64,000 nt of DNA from Malurus cyaneus samueli. Lineage: Eukaryota > Chordata > Aves > Passeriformes > Maluridae. The position numbers and the translations under genes were made by a program. The stretch's first letter is position 1; each line of letters starts with the position of its first letter. The notes beneath the pieces were generated by a model, which ran no database searches, was not told the origin of the DNA, and worked only from the letters and a program-made list of their open reading frames with translations. The DNA lies in NCBI GenBank assembly GCA_009741485.1, contig CM019214.1, positions 55,470,761 through 55,534,760 on the forward strand, read 5' to 3'. Shown piece by piece: positions 63,909 through 64,000 of the stretch.

Positions 63909-64000
63909 TGTGGATTAAGGGCAGCCAGCAATTAAGTCCCACAGAACCACTCACACACTGGAAGGAAGAATCACAAGAGTAAAAGCGAGAAAACTCATGG
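63909..64000 (+). mobile_element. ERV LTR, cut by the window end
   Basis: Begins TGTGGATTAAGGGCAGCCAG and reaches GCGAGAAAACTCATGG at the last base, the same segment found at about 30493-30507 in the solo LTR. It starts directly against CR1 RT sequence, so it probably inserted into that CR1. Whether it is a solo LTR or part of a longer provirus cannot be seen. Confidence 0.75.

Overview
The window looks like AT-rich, gene-poor nuclear DNA from a bird. Every mobile element I can identify is of an avian (or older sauropsid) type: CR1 LINE copies with the characteristic avian 3' end, and long terminal repeats (LTRs) of two bird endogenous-retrovirus (ERV) families. I see no L1, Alu or other mammalian SINE. 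I cannot name the species. The AT-rich setting and sparse, mostly old repeats suggest a gene desert or the inside of a very long intron.

I find no protein-coding gene, no exon I can support, no tRNA or rRNA, and nothing bacterial (no operons, CRISPR or insertion sequences). The longest open frames are under 150 codons. Those I can explain lie in LTR or CR1 sequence or run through homopolymer tracts. The feature list is therefore mainly a repeat annotation plus notes on the unassigned stretches.

Layout. 1-9.8 kb: unique AT-rich DNA with long T tracts, an old CR1-clade reverse transcriptase (RT) scrap on the + strand near 3.55 kb, a 9-bp-arm palindrome near 4.19 kb, a 65-bp tandem duplication near 7.9 kb and a CTAA microsatellite near 8.2 kb. 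9.8-10.2 kb: 3' half of an ERV LTR. 10.2-19.8 kb: unique sequence with one MITE-like palindromic patch near 17.1 kb. 19.8-20.5 kb: a CR1 3' end and a probable LTR scrap. 20.5-30 kb: a second palindromic patch (21.2 kb), a 31-bp AT tandem array (25.25 kb) and three CR1 pieces. 30.4-31.0 kb: a complete solo LTR with a perfect 5-bp target-site duplication, the best-defined element here. 31-46 kb: unique sequence, long T and A tracts, a 10-N assembly gap at 36.1 kb, a minus-strand CR1 with internal deletions at 39.3-39.9 kb and a GAAA microsatellite at 40.7 kb. 46.1-47.6 kb: a CR1 3' end followed by a shortened LTR. 51.5-53.2 kb: the longest CR1, about 1.7 kb. 57.1-58.0 kb: a very old CR1/L3-like RT remnant on the minus strand. 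60.2-60.4 kb: another LTR 5' fragment. 63.7-64.0 kb: a CR1 RT fragment interrupted by an LTR that runs off the window.

Nothing encoded here works together as a pathway. What the sequence records is layered transposon history: old CR1/L3 and MITE-like scraps, then avian CR1 copies, then LTR insertions, one of them apparently nested in a CR1. I did not find a convincing new biological system. Family assignments come from memory of consensus patterns and need a repeat-library search to confirm.
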